The translations under genes and the position numbers were made by a program. A stretch of DNA of 23,234 nt from an uncultured Rhizobiaceae group bacterium (lineage in GTDB: Bacteria > Pseudomonadota > Alphaproteobacteria > Rhizobiales > Rhizobiaceae). Of this stretch, positions 1 through 7,756 are shown in pieces; position 1 is the stretch's first letter, and each line of letters starts with the position of its first letter. Where the stretch lies: positions 1 through 23,234 of the forward strand of contig CALDZZ010000246.1 of the NCBI GenBank assembly GCA_937944075.1, read 5' to 3'. The notes under the pieces were generated by a model. It saw only the letters and a list, made by a program, of their open reading frames with translations. It was not told where the DNA came from and made no database searches.

Positions 1-3
1 GGG

Positions 4-28
4 GATAATTTCCGGGGTGGGAATTATC
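4..28. promoter_or_regulatory. Inverted repeat upstream of mraZ, possible operator
   Basis: GATAATT (4-10) and AATTATC (22-28) form a perfect 7-bp inverted repeat around an 11-base centre that includes GTGGGA (17-22). GTGGG-type repeats are the known binding sites of MraZ upstream of its own gene. Only one good copy is visible here, with poorer G-rich neighbours at 1-5 and 34-38, and the window starts inside the promoter region. TTATCG is also repeated in tandem at 24-35. Autoregulation by MraZ is inferred from the family; the dyad itself is seen. Confidence 0.35.
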
Positions 29-48
29 GTTATCGGGAAGGTTGGAGG

Positions 49-543
49 ATGGATCGGTTCCTTTCGAACACGATCAATAAGGTAGACAAAAAGGGTAGGG
101 TTTCTATCCCTGCGCCGTATCGACCAATTCTCGGCAATACCAATAATTTGATTATCCTGAATTCTGTTGACCAGCCCAGTGTTGATGCCGGCGGGATTGA
201 ACTCATTGAACGCAAGGAACGTCAACTTGAGTTGATGGATCCGTTTTCGCCAAATTACGATCTTTACTCGTTTATTATTCATGGCGATTCATTTGAACTG
301 AAGATTGATGGCGAAGGTCGTATTGTCCTTAATGATGCCATTCGTGAACAGACGGGAATTGATGACCGCGCTGCATTTGTTGGCAGGGGGCATTTTTTCC
401 AGATTTGGGAGCCTGAGAATTTCCGTGCCTACCGTGAAGAGGCGCGCAAAAGAGTTGCGCAGATGAGAAGTGCGCAAAGCATGAGTGCTGCGGGGGGCGC
501 TCATGGTGAAGTTGCGGCAAGACAGAAAGAGCAGGATATATGA
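49..543 (+). CDS. mraZ: MraZ, transcriptional regulator of the dcw cluster
   Basis: MraZ is a ring-forming DNA-binding protein of the SpoVT/AbrB fold that usually represses its own dcw operon. Two copies of the fold are visible: residues 1-25, with D13-KKGR17 followed by VSIP, and residues 78-104, with DGEGR at 87-91. The opening MDRFLSN is typical of alphaproteobacterial MraZ and supports ATG 49. This is also the first in-frame ATG, although the frame is open to the left edge. A GGAAGG-like ribosome site lies about 7 bases upstream. At 164 residues it is slightly longer than the usual 140-155, with a Gln/Arg/Ala-rich tail (about 130-164) that looks poorly conserved. The stop overlaps the rsmH start as ATGA. 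It is the first gene of the cluster, the usual place for mraZ. Confidence 0.95.
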   Translation: MDRFLSNTINKVDKKGRVSIPAPYRPILGNTNNLIILNSVDQPSVDAGGIELIERKERQLELMDPFSPNYDLYSFIIHGDSFELKIDGEGRIVLNDAIREQTGIDDRAAFVGRGHFFQIWEPENFRAYREEARKRVAQMRSAQSMSAAGGAHGEVAARQKEQDI

Positions 544-1601
544 CGGGCAACAATATCATCGATGATGTTGTTGGCGGACCAGTTCGCCATATTCCAGTTA
601 TGCTCAACGAGGTTCTGTCTTGCTTGCAGCTGTCGCGGGATGTCAACGCTGTTGTCGGTTCTCTCAAAATAGTTGATGGCACCTTTGGTGCAGGTGGATA
701 CACGACAGCCATGATAGAGGCGGGTGCGGATGTAATGGCGATAGACCGTGATCCAAACGCCATTCGCGATGGTGCGTCTCTAGTCAAAGAATATGAAGGC
801 AGGCTTTTGCTTGTCGAAGGTGAGTTTCGATACCTGGATCAACTGGCGCAGGAAAACAGCTTTTTGCCGGTTGACGGCGTTGTTCTGGATATAGGCGTTT
901 CTTCCATGCAGCTGGATGAGGCAGAACGCGGCTTTTCATTTCAAAAAGACGGACCGCTTGATATGCGCATGTCGCGCACAGGGGTTTCCGCTGCTGATGT
1001 TGTAAATACCATGCAGCAGGGAGATTTGACCCGTGTCATTGGCATTCTGGGCGAAGAGCGCAAGGCTTCCCAGGTTTCCAGGGCGATTGTGCGTGAGCGC
1101 GAAAAACTTCCCTTTTCAACAACACTGCAACTTGCACACCTGATTGAGAAAACCCTTGGCAGAAGAGCCACTGACCGCATCCATCCGGCAACGCGCACCT
1201 TTCAGGCGCTTAGAATATTTGTCAATCAGGAGCTTGAGCAATTGGGTGAAGCCCTGTTTGCAGCAGAGCGCCTTTTGAAAGCTGGTGGGAGGCTTGTTGT
1301 TGTTACCTTTCATTCGCTTGAAGACAGAATGGTCAAATTATTCTTCAAGGACAGGAGTGGCAGGCAGGAAGGTTCCAGACATTTACCATTGGTAAACCAT
1401 AAGGATGCAACATTCGCGACTCACGGCAAAGGTCTTTTGAAGGCCGGTCGGGATGAAGCAGATATGAATCCAAGGTCGCGTTCGGCAAAACTTCGCTGGG
1501 CAGAGCGCAATGAGACGCCATCCGGCAAGATGGACATGTCAATCTTTGGACTACCCAATCTGGTTTCGCTTGACAGTTTGCAGACAGTAGGAGGTGGATG
1601 A
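540..1601 (+). CDS. rsmH: RsmH (MraW), 16S rRNA m4C1402 methyltransferase
   Basis: This S-adenosylmethionine-dependent enzyme N4-methylates C1402 in the decoding centre of 16S rRNA. Family landmarks appear in order: HIPVMLNEVL (17-26), the SAM-binding loop VDGTFGAGG (45-53), AIDRDP (67-72), LDIGVSSMQLD (116-126), GFSF and DGPLDMRM (131-144), HPATRTFQALRIFVNQEL (215-232) and FHSLEDR (257-263). The 353-residue length is a little above the usual 310-345 and the C-terminal 50 residues look variable. ATG 540 overlaps the mraZ stop by 4 bases, with AGGA about 3 bases before it, so translational coupling is likely. It is cotranscribed with mraZ and ftsL by position, as in most bacteria. I am confident in the identity. 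Confidence 0.97.
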   Translation: MTGNNIIDDVVGGPVRHIPVMLNEVLSCLQLSRDVNAVVGSLKIVDGTFGAGGYTTAMIEAGADVMAIDRDPNAIRDGASLVKEYEGRLLLVEGEFRYLDQLAQENSFLPVDGVVLDIGVSSMQLDEAERGFSFQKDGPLDMRMSRTGVSAADVVNTMQQGDLTRVIGILGEERKASQVSRAIVREREKLPFSTTLQLAHLIEKTLGRRATDRIHPATRTFQALRIFVNQELEQLGEALFAAERLLKAGGRLVVVTFHSLEDRMVKLFFKDRSGRQEGSRHLPLVNHKDATFATHGKGLLKAGRDEADMNPRSRSAKLRWAERNETPSGKMDMSIFGLPNLVSLDSLQTVGGG

Positions 1602-1602
1602 C

Positions 1603-2010
1603 ATGAAATTTGCGCCAGTATTCAGAAGCCTTGATATCCTTATGATTGCTGCATTGATTGCCTCTGTCGTCTGGACTTTCAAGATCAAGCACGACAGTCA
1701 GGAAGCGCTGGACAATGTCGCCAGACTTCAAAAGCAGATTGAGTCTGAGGAAAACCGGGTTGATTTGCTGAAGTCGGACTGGAGCCTGCTGACCAGCCCT
1801 GCAAGGCTTGAAAAGCTCGTAAAACACTATGGCGGTCAGCTGGGGCTTGAACCTATTGAACCTGCCCAACTGGCAGATGATAATACCTTGCCCGGTATCA
1901 AACAGCCTGAAATCACGGTTGGTGATGAGGGGCGCGAGAGAAATGCAGGTGTCGATGACCTGATTTCAACCGGTAGTGTTCGCCAGGCTCAACCAAGAGG
2001 TGCTCAATGA
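1603..2010 (+). CDS. ftsL: FtsL, divisome membrane protein
   Basis: FtsL is a small bitopic protein that with FtsB and FtsQ activates the septal synthase FtsW-FtsI. The protein has a short cytoplasmic tail, one membrane helix (about 11-26), a heptad-like segment (about 31-58) and the conserved block LKSDWSLLTSPARLEKL (56-72). A low-complexity periplasmic tail ends at residue 135. The start is a choice: GTG 1594 is in frame but lies inside the SD. ATG 1603 sits 8 bases after a perfect AGGAGG (1589-1594), so I use it. This leaves one base between the rsmH stop and ftsL. Sequence similarity in this family is weak, so the call rests on topology, the conserved block and position between rsmH and ftsI. 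Confidence 0.9.
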   Translation: MKFAPVFRSLDILMIAALIASVVWTFKIKHDSQEALDNVARLQKQIESEENRVDLLKSDWSLLTSPARLEKLVKHYGGQLGLEPIEPAQLADDNTLPGIKQPEITVGDEGRERNAGVDDLISTGSVRQAQPRGAQ

Positions 2011-3710
2011 CCATGCGCTTCAAGCCCAATGCAAATGCTTCGCGGTTGAGTTTTGACGGGACTGGCAAATCTGCTGATGTTCAGGCCAAGTCACGCATTG
2101 CCCTTTCCATGATTTTGCTGGGCGTTGCCTATACAGTCATTCTAGGCAGGCTTGCAATGCTCGGGTTTGTGGAGCCGGGTGAGGCCAATGCAAGGTTGCG
2201 CCCTGATATTTCGATTACAGCGCAACGACCTGATATTCGTGACAGAAATGGCGAGACGCTTGCAACCGATATTGTGACATCTTCCCTGTTTGCAGAGCCA
2301 AACAAGATTGTTGATGTGGATGAAGCCGTTGAAAAGCTTCAAATCGCGCTTCCTGATATTGATGTAAAGACGGTTCACCGTCGCCTAAGCAGCAAGGCAG
2401 GCTTTGTCTGGTTGAAGCGCGAGCTGACACCGGCAAAGGAAAGCCAGATCCTTTCCTTTGGTATTCCGGGTATTGGTTTTCGCAAGGAAACCAGACGGTT
2501 TTATCCAAATGGCGAGACCGCTTCCCATCTGGTTGGCCATGTCAACATTGATAATGTAGGCATTGCCGGTCTTGAAAAATACATTGATGATCGCGGGCTA
2601 AAGGAATTGCGTTCACTCGGTCTTGCCAGCAATAAGGACATGCAGCCGGTGCATCTTTCAATCGATTTGCGCGTACAGCACTATGTGCGTGAAGAGCTGG
2701 TTGAGGCCATGCGCCGATACAAGGCTATTGCAGCTGGTGCGGTGGTGTTAAATGCCAAAACCGGCGAGGTTGTCGCCATGGCATCCCTGCCTGATTATAA
2801 TCCAAACAAACCTGTTGATGCGTTGAAGAAGGAAAACCTGAACCGTATCAGTGCGGGTCTGTTTGAGATGGGCTCAACCTTCAAGGCTTTCACGACAGCC
2901 ATGGCGCTTGATAGTGGCAAGGTGAACATGAACAGCCGCTTTGATGCGCGTTATGCGCTCAAAATTGGTGGGCACACCATTAATGACTTCCATGCCAAGC
3001 GCAGAATTCTGAGTGTGCCTGAAGTGTTCATTTATTCATCCAACATTGGTACGGCAAAAATGGCTGATGTGGTTGGCGTAAAAAAACACCGTGAGTTTCT
3101 TCACAAGATTGGCTTGTTAAGTCGTGTGCCGTTTGAACTGCCGGAAGTTGCCTATCCGGTTGAGCCAAAAAAATGGCGCAAGATTAATTCGGTTACAATT
3201 TCCTATGGTCATGGTGCAACTACGACACCCTTGCAAACTGCTGTTGCTGGTGCCGCACTTATCAATGGTGGCAAACTTATCAATCCGACGCTTTTCCCTC
3301 GCTCACGTGCGCAAGCTGAAGCAGAGGCCGTACAAGTCATTTCTCCGAAAACCAGTAACCAAATGCGTGAATTGATGCGCAAGAATGTGGTTGAGGGATC
3401 AGGCAAGCGCGCAGAAGTGCCCGGCTTCAGGGTTGGTGGTAAAACAGGCACCGCTGAAAAGGTAGTCAATGGTCGTTATTCAAGCAAAGTCAGGTTTAAC
3501 GCATTCCTTGCAACATTCCCGGTAGACGATCCAGAATATATCGTTTTGGCCTTTGTGGATGAGCCCAAGCCGGAAGACGGCAAGAAAAGTGCAACAGCCG
3601 GCCTCAATGCTGCCCCGCTTGTCGGCAATATCATTAGACGATCAGCATCGGTTTTAGGTGTGGAAGCTGATTTTGGTAATATCTCAAATCCCTTGTTAAT
3701 TGCGAATTAG
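2007..3710 (+). CDS. ftsI: FtsI / PBP3, septal peptidoglycan transpeptidase
   Basis: This class B penicillin-binding protein cross-links septal peptidoglycan as partner of FtsW. It has an N-terminal membrane anchor (about 31-53), a pedestal domain (about 70-215, with RDRNG at 78-82) and a C-terminal transpeptidase domain. The three penicillin-binding motifs are intact: STFK with nucleophile S290 and K293, SSN at 344-346, and KTGT at 479-482. The length of 567 residues is normal. ATG 2007 overlaps the ftsL stop as ATGA and has AGAGG (1996-2000) 6 bases upstream. A second ATG at 2013 is less well placed. A 60-base gap to murE is the largest spacing inside block 1. Confidence 0.97.
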   Translation: MTMRFKPNANASRLSFDGTGKSADVQAKSRIALSMILLGVAYTVILGRLAMLGFVEPGEANARLRPDISITAQRPDIRDRNGETLATDIVTSSLFAEPNKIVDVDEAVEKLQIALPDIDVKTVHRRLSSKAGFVWLKRELTPAKESQILSFGIPGIGFRKETRRFYPNGETASHLVGHVNIDNVGIAGLEKYIDDRGLKELRSLGLASNKDMQPVHLSIDLRVQHYVREELVEAMRRYKAIAAGAVVLNAKTGEVVAMASLPDYNPNKPVDALKKENLNRISAGLFEMGSTFKAFTTAMALDSGKVNMNSRFDARYALKIGGHTINDFHAKRRILSVPEVFIYSSNIGTAKMADVVGVKKHREFLHKIGLLSRVPFELPEVAYPVEPKKWRKINSVTISYGHGATTTPLQTAVAGAALINGGKLINPTLFPRSRAQAEAEAVQVISPKTSNQMRELMRKNVVEGSGKRAEVPGFRVGGKTGTAEKVVNGRYSSKVRFNAFLATFPVDDPEYIVLAFVDEPKPEDGKKSATAGLNAAPLVGNIIRRSASVLGVEADFGNISNPLLIAN

Positions 3711-3770
3711 ACGGGCAAACAGAAACAGGGAACATGAACCGATTCGCTGTTTATTAGGGAAACTGCGCGT

Positions 3771-5225
3771 ATGAGACTGGCAAGTAATGAAGCGTTAAAT
3801 CTGGTAGTGCCGAACGAATTTGCCGATTTGGACTTTTCTGCCCTTGCTTCAAGTTCTTCAGATGCAACACAATCCTCGCTTTTTTTCGGACTTCCTGGCA
3901 CAAATGTTGATGGCGCTGAATTTACGCCACAGGCGGTTGAAAATGGAGCCATTGCTGCTGTTGTGTCAACTGATTCAGACGTGGGCGATGTTTCAATTCC
4001 TGTTTGGCGTTGTGAAGATCCCAGACGTGTGCTGGCCTTCGCTGCTGCACAATTTTACGCTTCTCAACCCAGTATTATTGGGGCGGTAACGGGTACTGCG
4101 GGAAAAACCTCGGTTGCAACCTTTTTGCGTCAGATATGGGAGGCCGACAATCAGGTGGCTGCAAGTCTTGGCACGACGGGTGTCGTTGCACCAGGGCGTG
4201 ATGACTATGGCAACCTGACAACGCCTGATCCGATTTCACTTCACAAGCTTTTGGATGAACTTGCAAAAGACGGTATTACCCATGCTTCAATGGAAGCTTC
4301 TTCGCATGGTCTGGATCAAAGAAGACTGGATGGCGTTCGGCTTTCAGTTGGAGGGTTTACGAATCTGGGGCGCGATCATCTCGATTATCATCCAACAGTT
4401 GAAGATTACCTAGAAGCCAAGATGCTTCTTTTCAGGGAACGCCTGCCGAAGGGTGCGCCTGCTGTAATCTTTGCAGATGATCCCTTTTCGCAAGCAGCCA
4501 TTGATGCCGCAAAAGAAGGAGGTTGCAAACTGCTGACGGTCGGTCGTGAAGGGGAATACATATCGCTCAAAAAAGTGGAGCACCTTCAATATGGTCAGAC
4601 GGTTGAACTCTTGCATGCGGGCAAACATTACAGAATAGAATTTCCACTGGCTGGTGATTTTCAGATTGCCAATGGGCTGGTTGCAAGCGGTATGGCAATC
4701 GCAACGGGTACAAGGCCGGAAGTTGCCTTCAAGGCGCTTGAAACCTTGCAAGGGGCATCCGGACGACTTGAACTGGTTGGAAAATCTGAAAGCGGCGCGC
4801 CAATCTATGTAGACTATGCGCATAAACCCGAAGCCCTTGAAAATGTCTTGCAATCCTTGCGTCCGTTCACATCAGGCAGAATTATTCTTGTCTTTGGATG
4901 TGGCGGTGACCGTGATCCGGGGAAACGCCAGATCATGGGAGAGATTGCTGCCCGTCTGGCAGATGTGGTTATTGTAACTGATGATAATCCACGCAGCGAA
5001 GACCCGGCAAAAATTCGTGCTGCAATCATGGAGACCTGCAAGGAGGCGCTGGAAACCGGAGATCGTGGCATGGCCATCCGTCAAGGGTGTGAAATGCTTG
5101 AAGCTGGTGACTGTCTTGTCGTTGCAGGCAAGGGGCATGAGCAGGGGCAAATCATAGGCGACAAGGTTTTGCCTTTTTCAGATCATGAGGCTGTTCGCGG
5201 TGTGCTTGAAGGAGTGCGGGCTTGA
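3771..5225 (+). CDS. murE: MurE, UDP-MurNAc-tripeptide synthetase (meso-DAP adding)
   Basis: This cytoplasmic ATP-dependent ligase adds the third stem amino acid to UDP-MurNAc-L-Ala-D-Glu. The motif DNPR at 405-408 is the family's meso-diaminopimelate recognition motif, so meso-DAP is the expected substrate. The ATP loop reads TGTAGKTS (107-114), with Ala where many Mur ligases have Asn; my recollection is that small residues here are common in related alphaproteobacteria. K217 in YLEAK is the expected carbamylated lysine. ASSHGLDQRR (176-185) and DYAHKP (348-353) are further family blocks. The 484-residue length is typical. AGGGA (3756-3760) lies 10 bases before ATG 3771. The stop overlaps the TTG start of murF. 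Confidence 0.96.
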   Translation: MRLASNEALNLVVPNEFADLDFSALASSSSDATQSSLFFGLPGTNVDGAEFTPQAVENGAIAAVVSTDSDVGDVSIPVWRCEDPRRVLAFAAAQFYASQPSIIGAVTGTAGKTSVATFLRQIWEADNQVAASLGTTGVVAPGRDDYGNLTTPDPISLHKLLDELAKDGITHASMEASSHGLDQRRLDGVRLSVGGFTNLGRDHLDYHPTVEDYLEAKMLLFRERLPKGAPAVIFADDPFSQAAIDAAKEGGCKLLTVGREGEYISLKKVEHLQYGQTVELLHAGKHYRIEFPLAGDFQIANGLVASGMAIATGTRPEVAFKALETLQGASGRLELVGKSESGAPIYVDYAHKPEALENVLQSLRPFTSGRIILVFGCGGDRDPGKRQIMGEIAARLADVVIVTDDNPRSEDPAKIRAAIMETCKEALETGDRGMAIRQGCEMLEAGDCLVVAGKGHEQGQIIGDKVLPFSDHEAVRGVLEGVRA

Positions 5226-6622
5226 GTTATTTATGGGAAACAGATGCAGTACTAGCTGCAACCAACGGCAGGCCTGTTGGGGACATGCCGGAGGGCATTA
5301 CCGGTATCTCGATTGATTCCAGAACCCTGAAGAAGGGTGAAGCCTTTTTTGCCATCAAGGGTGATCAGTTTGACGGGCATGACTTTTTGCCAGCCGCACT
5401 AAGGGCAGGGGCGGCGTTTGCAGTTGTAGATGAAAACAGACTGGTTTCAATGGGCGGGATCAATCTGCCCCTGATTGTGGTTCGTGATGTGCTTGAGGCG
5501 ATGACGCATCTTGGCCTTGCCGCAAGAGCACGTTCCAAGGCGCAGATAATAGCTGTAACAGGCAGTGTTGGAAAAACATCGGTAAAGGAGATGCTCCGAA
5601 CCGTGCTTTCCTACAGTGGTGAAGTTCATGCATCGGTTGCTTCCTTCAACAATCATTGGGGTGTGCCACTAACGCTTGCACGGATGCCTTCAACCACGAA
5701 TTATGGCATTTTTGAAATCGGGATGAATCATCCTGACGAAATAAGGCCATTGGTCAAAATGGTTCGCCCGCATGTTGCCATGATCAATAATGTTGCTGCG
5801 GCTCATTTGGGGGCTTTTGATTCCATAGACGATATAGCGCGTGCCAAGGCCGAGATATTTGAAGGCGTTGTGCCCGGTGGCTATGCGGTTATCAATCACG
5901 ACGACAAACGATATACCCTGCAAAGGGATTTGGCGCATGAGGCAGAGATTGAGCATCTTGTCACGTTTGGTACCAAACGTGGGTCTGATATCTGGCTGCG
6001 AAACCTGGTACAGGAAGATGGTGGCCTGAAACTTGATGTCCGTATCAAGGGCGAAGACTATCAATATGCAATGTCAATGACAGGCGAACACATGGCGATG
6101 AACAGTCTGGCTGTTTTGGCGGCTGCAAGTCTTGCCGGTGCTGACATCAGAAAAACGGCTGAAGCCATGGCGCGGGTAACACCGACCGATGGTCGTGGAA
6201 CGCGCTACACCATCGGTGGGTCCGGTTCCATGGGAATTACCCTGATTGACGAAAGCTATAATGCCAACCCGGCCTCCATGGAGGCGGCACTCAATGTCCT
6301 GGGCAGTTTTGAAAGTGCCAAGACCAAGCGACGCATTGCCGTTCTGGGTGATATGCTTGAACTGGGAAAGCAATCTAAAAAACTGCATGAAGGGCTCGCA
6401 AAATTCATCGCTGATGCCAAGGTTGATCTGGTGTTTCTAGTTGGCCCAGAAATGGAAAATCTGGCAAAAATCCTGCCCAATGAAAGACTGGGTGGGCATT
6501 ATCCGGATGCCATTAATCTGGCGGAGCGGTTGAAAGTTGTTTTCAAGGGGGGTGATGTTGTGGTGTTCAAGGCATCAAACAGCATGGGCTTTTCAAAAAT
6601 AGTACAAGAAATACTGGAATAA
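5222..6622 (+). CDS. murF: MurF, UDP-MurNAc-pentapeptide synthetase (TTG start)
   Basis: MurF adds D-Ala-D-Ala to the UDP-MurNAc-tripeptide, completing the cytoplasmic precursor; its dipeptide is supplied by Ddl at 14083. Visible motifs are SIDSRTL (30-36), the ATP loop TGSVGKTS (113-120), FNNHWGVPL (142-150), EIGMNHPDEI (165-174) and DESYNANP (343-350). The start is TTG 5222, overlapping the murE stop, with AAGGAG (5209-5214) 7 bases upstream. The resulting N-terminus MSYLW resembles that of related MurF proteins, and the next in-frame Met (residue 22) would remove conserved sequence. The length of 466 residues is normal. Translational coupling to murE is likely. Confidence 0.95.
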   Translation: MSYLWETDAVLAATNGRPVGDMPEGITGISIDSRTLKKGEAFFAIKGDQFDGHDFLPAALRAGAAFAVVDENRLVSMGGINLPLIVVRDVLEAMTHLGLAARARSKAQIIAVTGSVGKTSVKEMLRTVLSYSGEVHASVASFNNHWGVPLTLARMPSTTNYGIFEIGMNHPDEIRPLVKMVRPHVAMINNVAAAHLGAFDSIDDIARAKAEIFEGVVPGGYAVINHDDKRYTLQRDLAHEAEIEHLVTFGTKRGSDIWLRNLVQEDGGLKLDVRIKGEDYQYAMSMTGEHMAMNSLAVLAAASLAGADIRKTAEAMARVTPTDGRGTRYTIGGSGSMGITLIDESYNANPASMEAALNVLGSFESAKTKRRIAVLGDMLELGKQSKKLHEGLAKFIADAKVDLVFLVGPEMENLAKILPNERLGGHYPDAINLAERLKVVFKGGDVVVFKASNSMGFSKIVQEILE

Positions 6623-6657
6623 TTATGAAGGCGTGTTGTGCGCCGGGGATGTAACAA

Positions 6658-7743
6658 ATGCTTTATTACCTTGGACAGGAATTATCGAGTGATTATTCCG
6701 TTCTAAATATTTTCAGATATATCACGTTCCGTACAGGGGCAGCACTTGTTACTTCTGCAATGCTTGTTTTCCTGTTTGGGCCAAGAATTATTGCAAGTCT
6801 GAAAATCAGGCAGGGCAAGGGACAACCGATCAGGGCTGATGGTCCCGAATCGCATTTTTCAAAAGCCGGGACACCTACCATGGGGGGGTTGATGATTTTG
6901 TTTGGATTAATCATCTCATCGCTTTTGTGGGCCAATCTTTACAGTGTTTATGTCTGGGTTATTTTGTTGGTTACATTGGGCTTCGGGCTTATAGGTTTTT
7001 ATGATGATTATTTGAAAGTTACAGCTGCAAGCCACAAGGGGTTTTCCGGCAAGGCAAGGCTGGGGCTTGAGGCGTTGATTGCCGGGATTGCCTGTTACTT
7101 CATCATGACAAGTGGACAGGAACCGTTTTCCTCTTCCCTGACCTTTCCGTTCTTCAAGGACCTGCTTGTAAACCTCGGCTGGTTCTTCGTGCCGTTTGGG
7201 GCTTTTGTTATCGTGGCTGCGGGTAATGCGGTTAATCTGACAGACGGGCTGGATGGTTTGGCAATTGTACCTGTCATGATTGCGGCTGCCTCTTTTGGCA
7301 TGATTGCCTATCTTTCAGGGAATGCCATTTTCGCAGGGTATCTACAGATTCACTTTGTACCTGGAACCGGTGAAATTGCGGTGTTGTGTGGTGCGCTTAT
7401 TGGTGCCGGACTTGGGTTTCTTTGGTTCAATGCACCACCTGCTGCGATATTCATGGGCGATACAGGGTCGCTTGCGCTTGGCGGGATGATTGGCGCGATT
7501 GCAGTTGCTACAAAACACGAGATTGTTCTTGTAATTATCGGTGGGCTTTTTGTCATTGAGGCCTTGTCTGTGATCATACAGGTCGCGTCTTTCAAACTGA
7601 CTGGCAAACGGGTTTTCGCCATGGCGCCGATCCACCACCATTTTGAGAAAAAGGGCTGGACGGAAAGTCAGGTTGTGGTTCGGTTCTGGATTATTTCAGT
7701 GCTGCTGGCGCTTATTGGTCTTGCAACCCTGAAGCTGCGCTAG
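6658..7743 (+). CDS. mraY: MraY, phospho-MurNAc-pentapeptide transferase
   Basis: This integral membrane enzyme transfers phospho-MurNAc-pentapeptide to undecaprenyl phosphate, making lipid I. The protein is strongly hydrophobic, with about ten membrane segments. Active-site landmarks are present: PTMGGLM (73-79), the D116-D117 pair in GFYDDYLKV, NLTDGLDG (193-200), MGDTGS (266-271, with D268) and the HHH motif (326-328) in APIHHHFE. At 361 residues it has the expected size. A 35-base gap follows murF. The SD is poor (GGGGATG at about 6644-6650), so initiation may be modest. N-terminal residues NIFRYITFRTG match the family and support ATG 6658. Confidence 0.97.
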   Translation: MLYYLGQELSSDYSVLNIFRYITFRTGAALVTSAMLVFLFGPRIIASLKIRQGKGQPIRADGPESHFSKAGTPTMGGLMILFGLIISSLLWANLYSVYVWVILLVTLGFGLIGFYDDYLKVTAASHKGFSGKARLGLEALIAGIACYFIMTSGQEPFSSSLTFPFFKDLLVNLGWFFVPFGAFVIVAAGNAVNLTDGLDGLAIVPVMIAAASFGMIAYLSGNAIFAGYLQIHFVPGTGEIAVLCGALIGAGLGFLWFNAPPAAIFMGDTGSLALGGMIGAIAVATKHEIVLVIIGGLFVIEALSVIIQVASFKLTGKRVFAMAPIHHHFEKKGWTESQVVVRFWIISVLLALIGLATLKLR

Positions 7744-7756
7744 GAAGTTTTTGATA

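Noticed and set aside
329..787. 152-codon open frame on the minus strand across mraZ and rsmH
   Set aside because: It is antisense to two conserved genes and has low-complexity, non-protein-like composition.
1345..1869. 174-codon open frame on the minus strand across rsmH and ftsL
   Set aside because: It lies opposite two conserved genes, shows no family features and has no plausible ribosome site; open frames of this kind are common opposite real genes.
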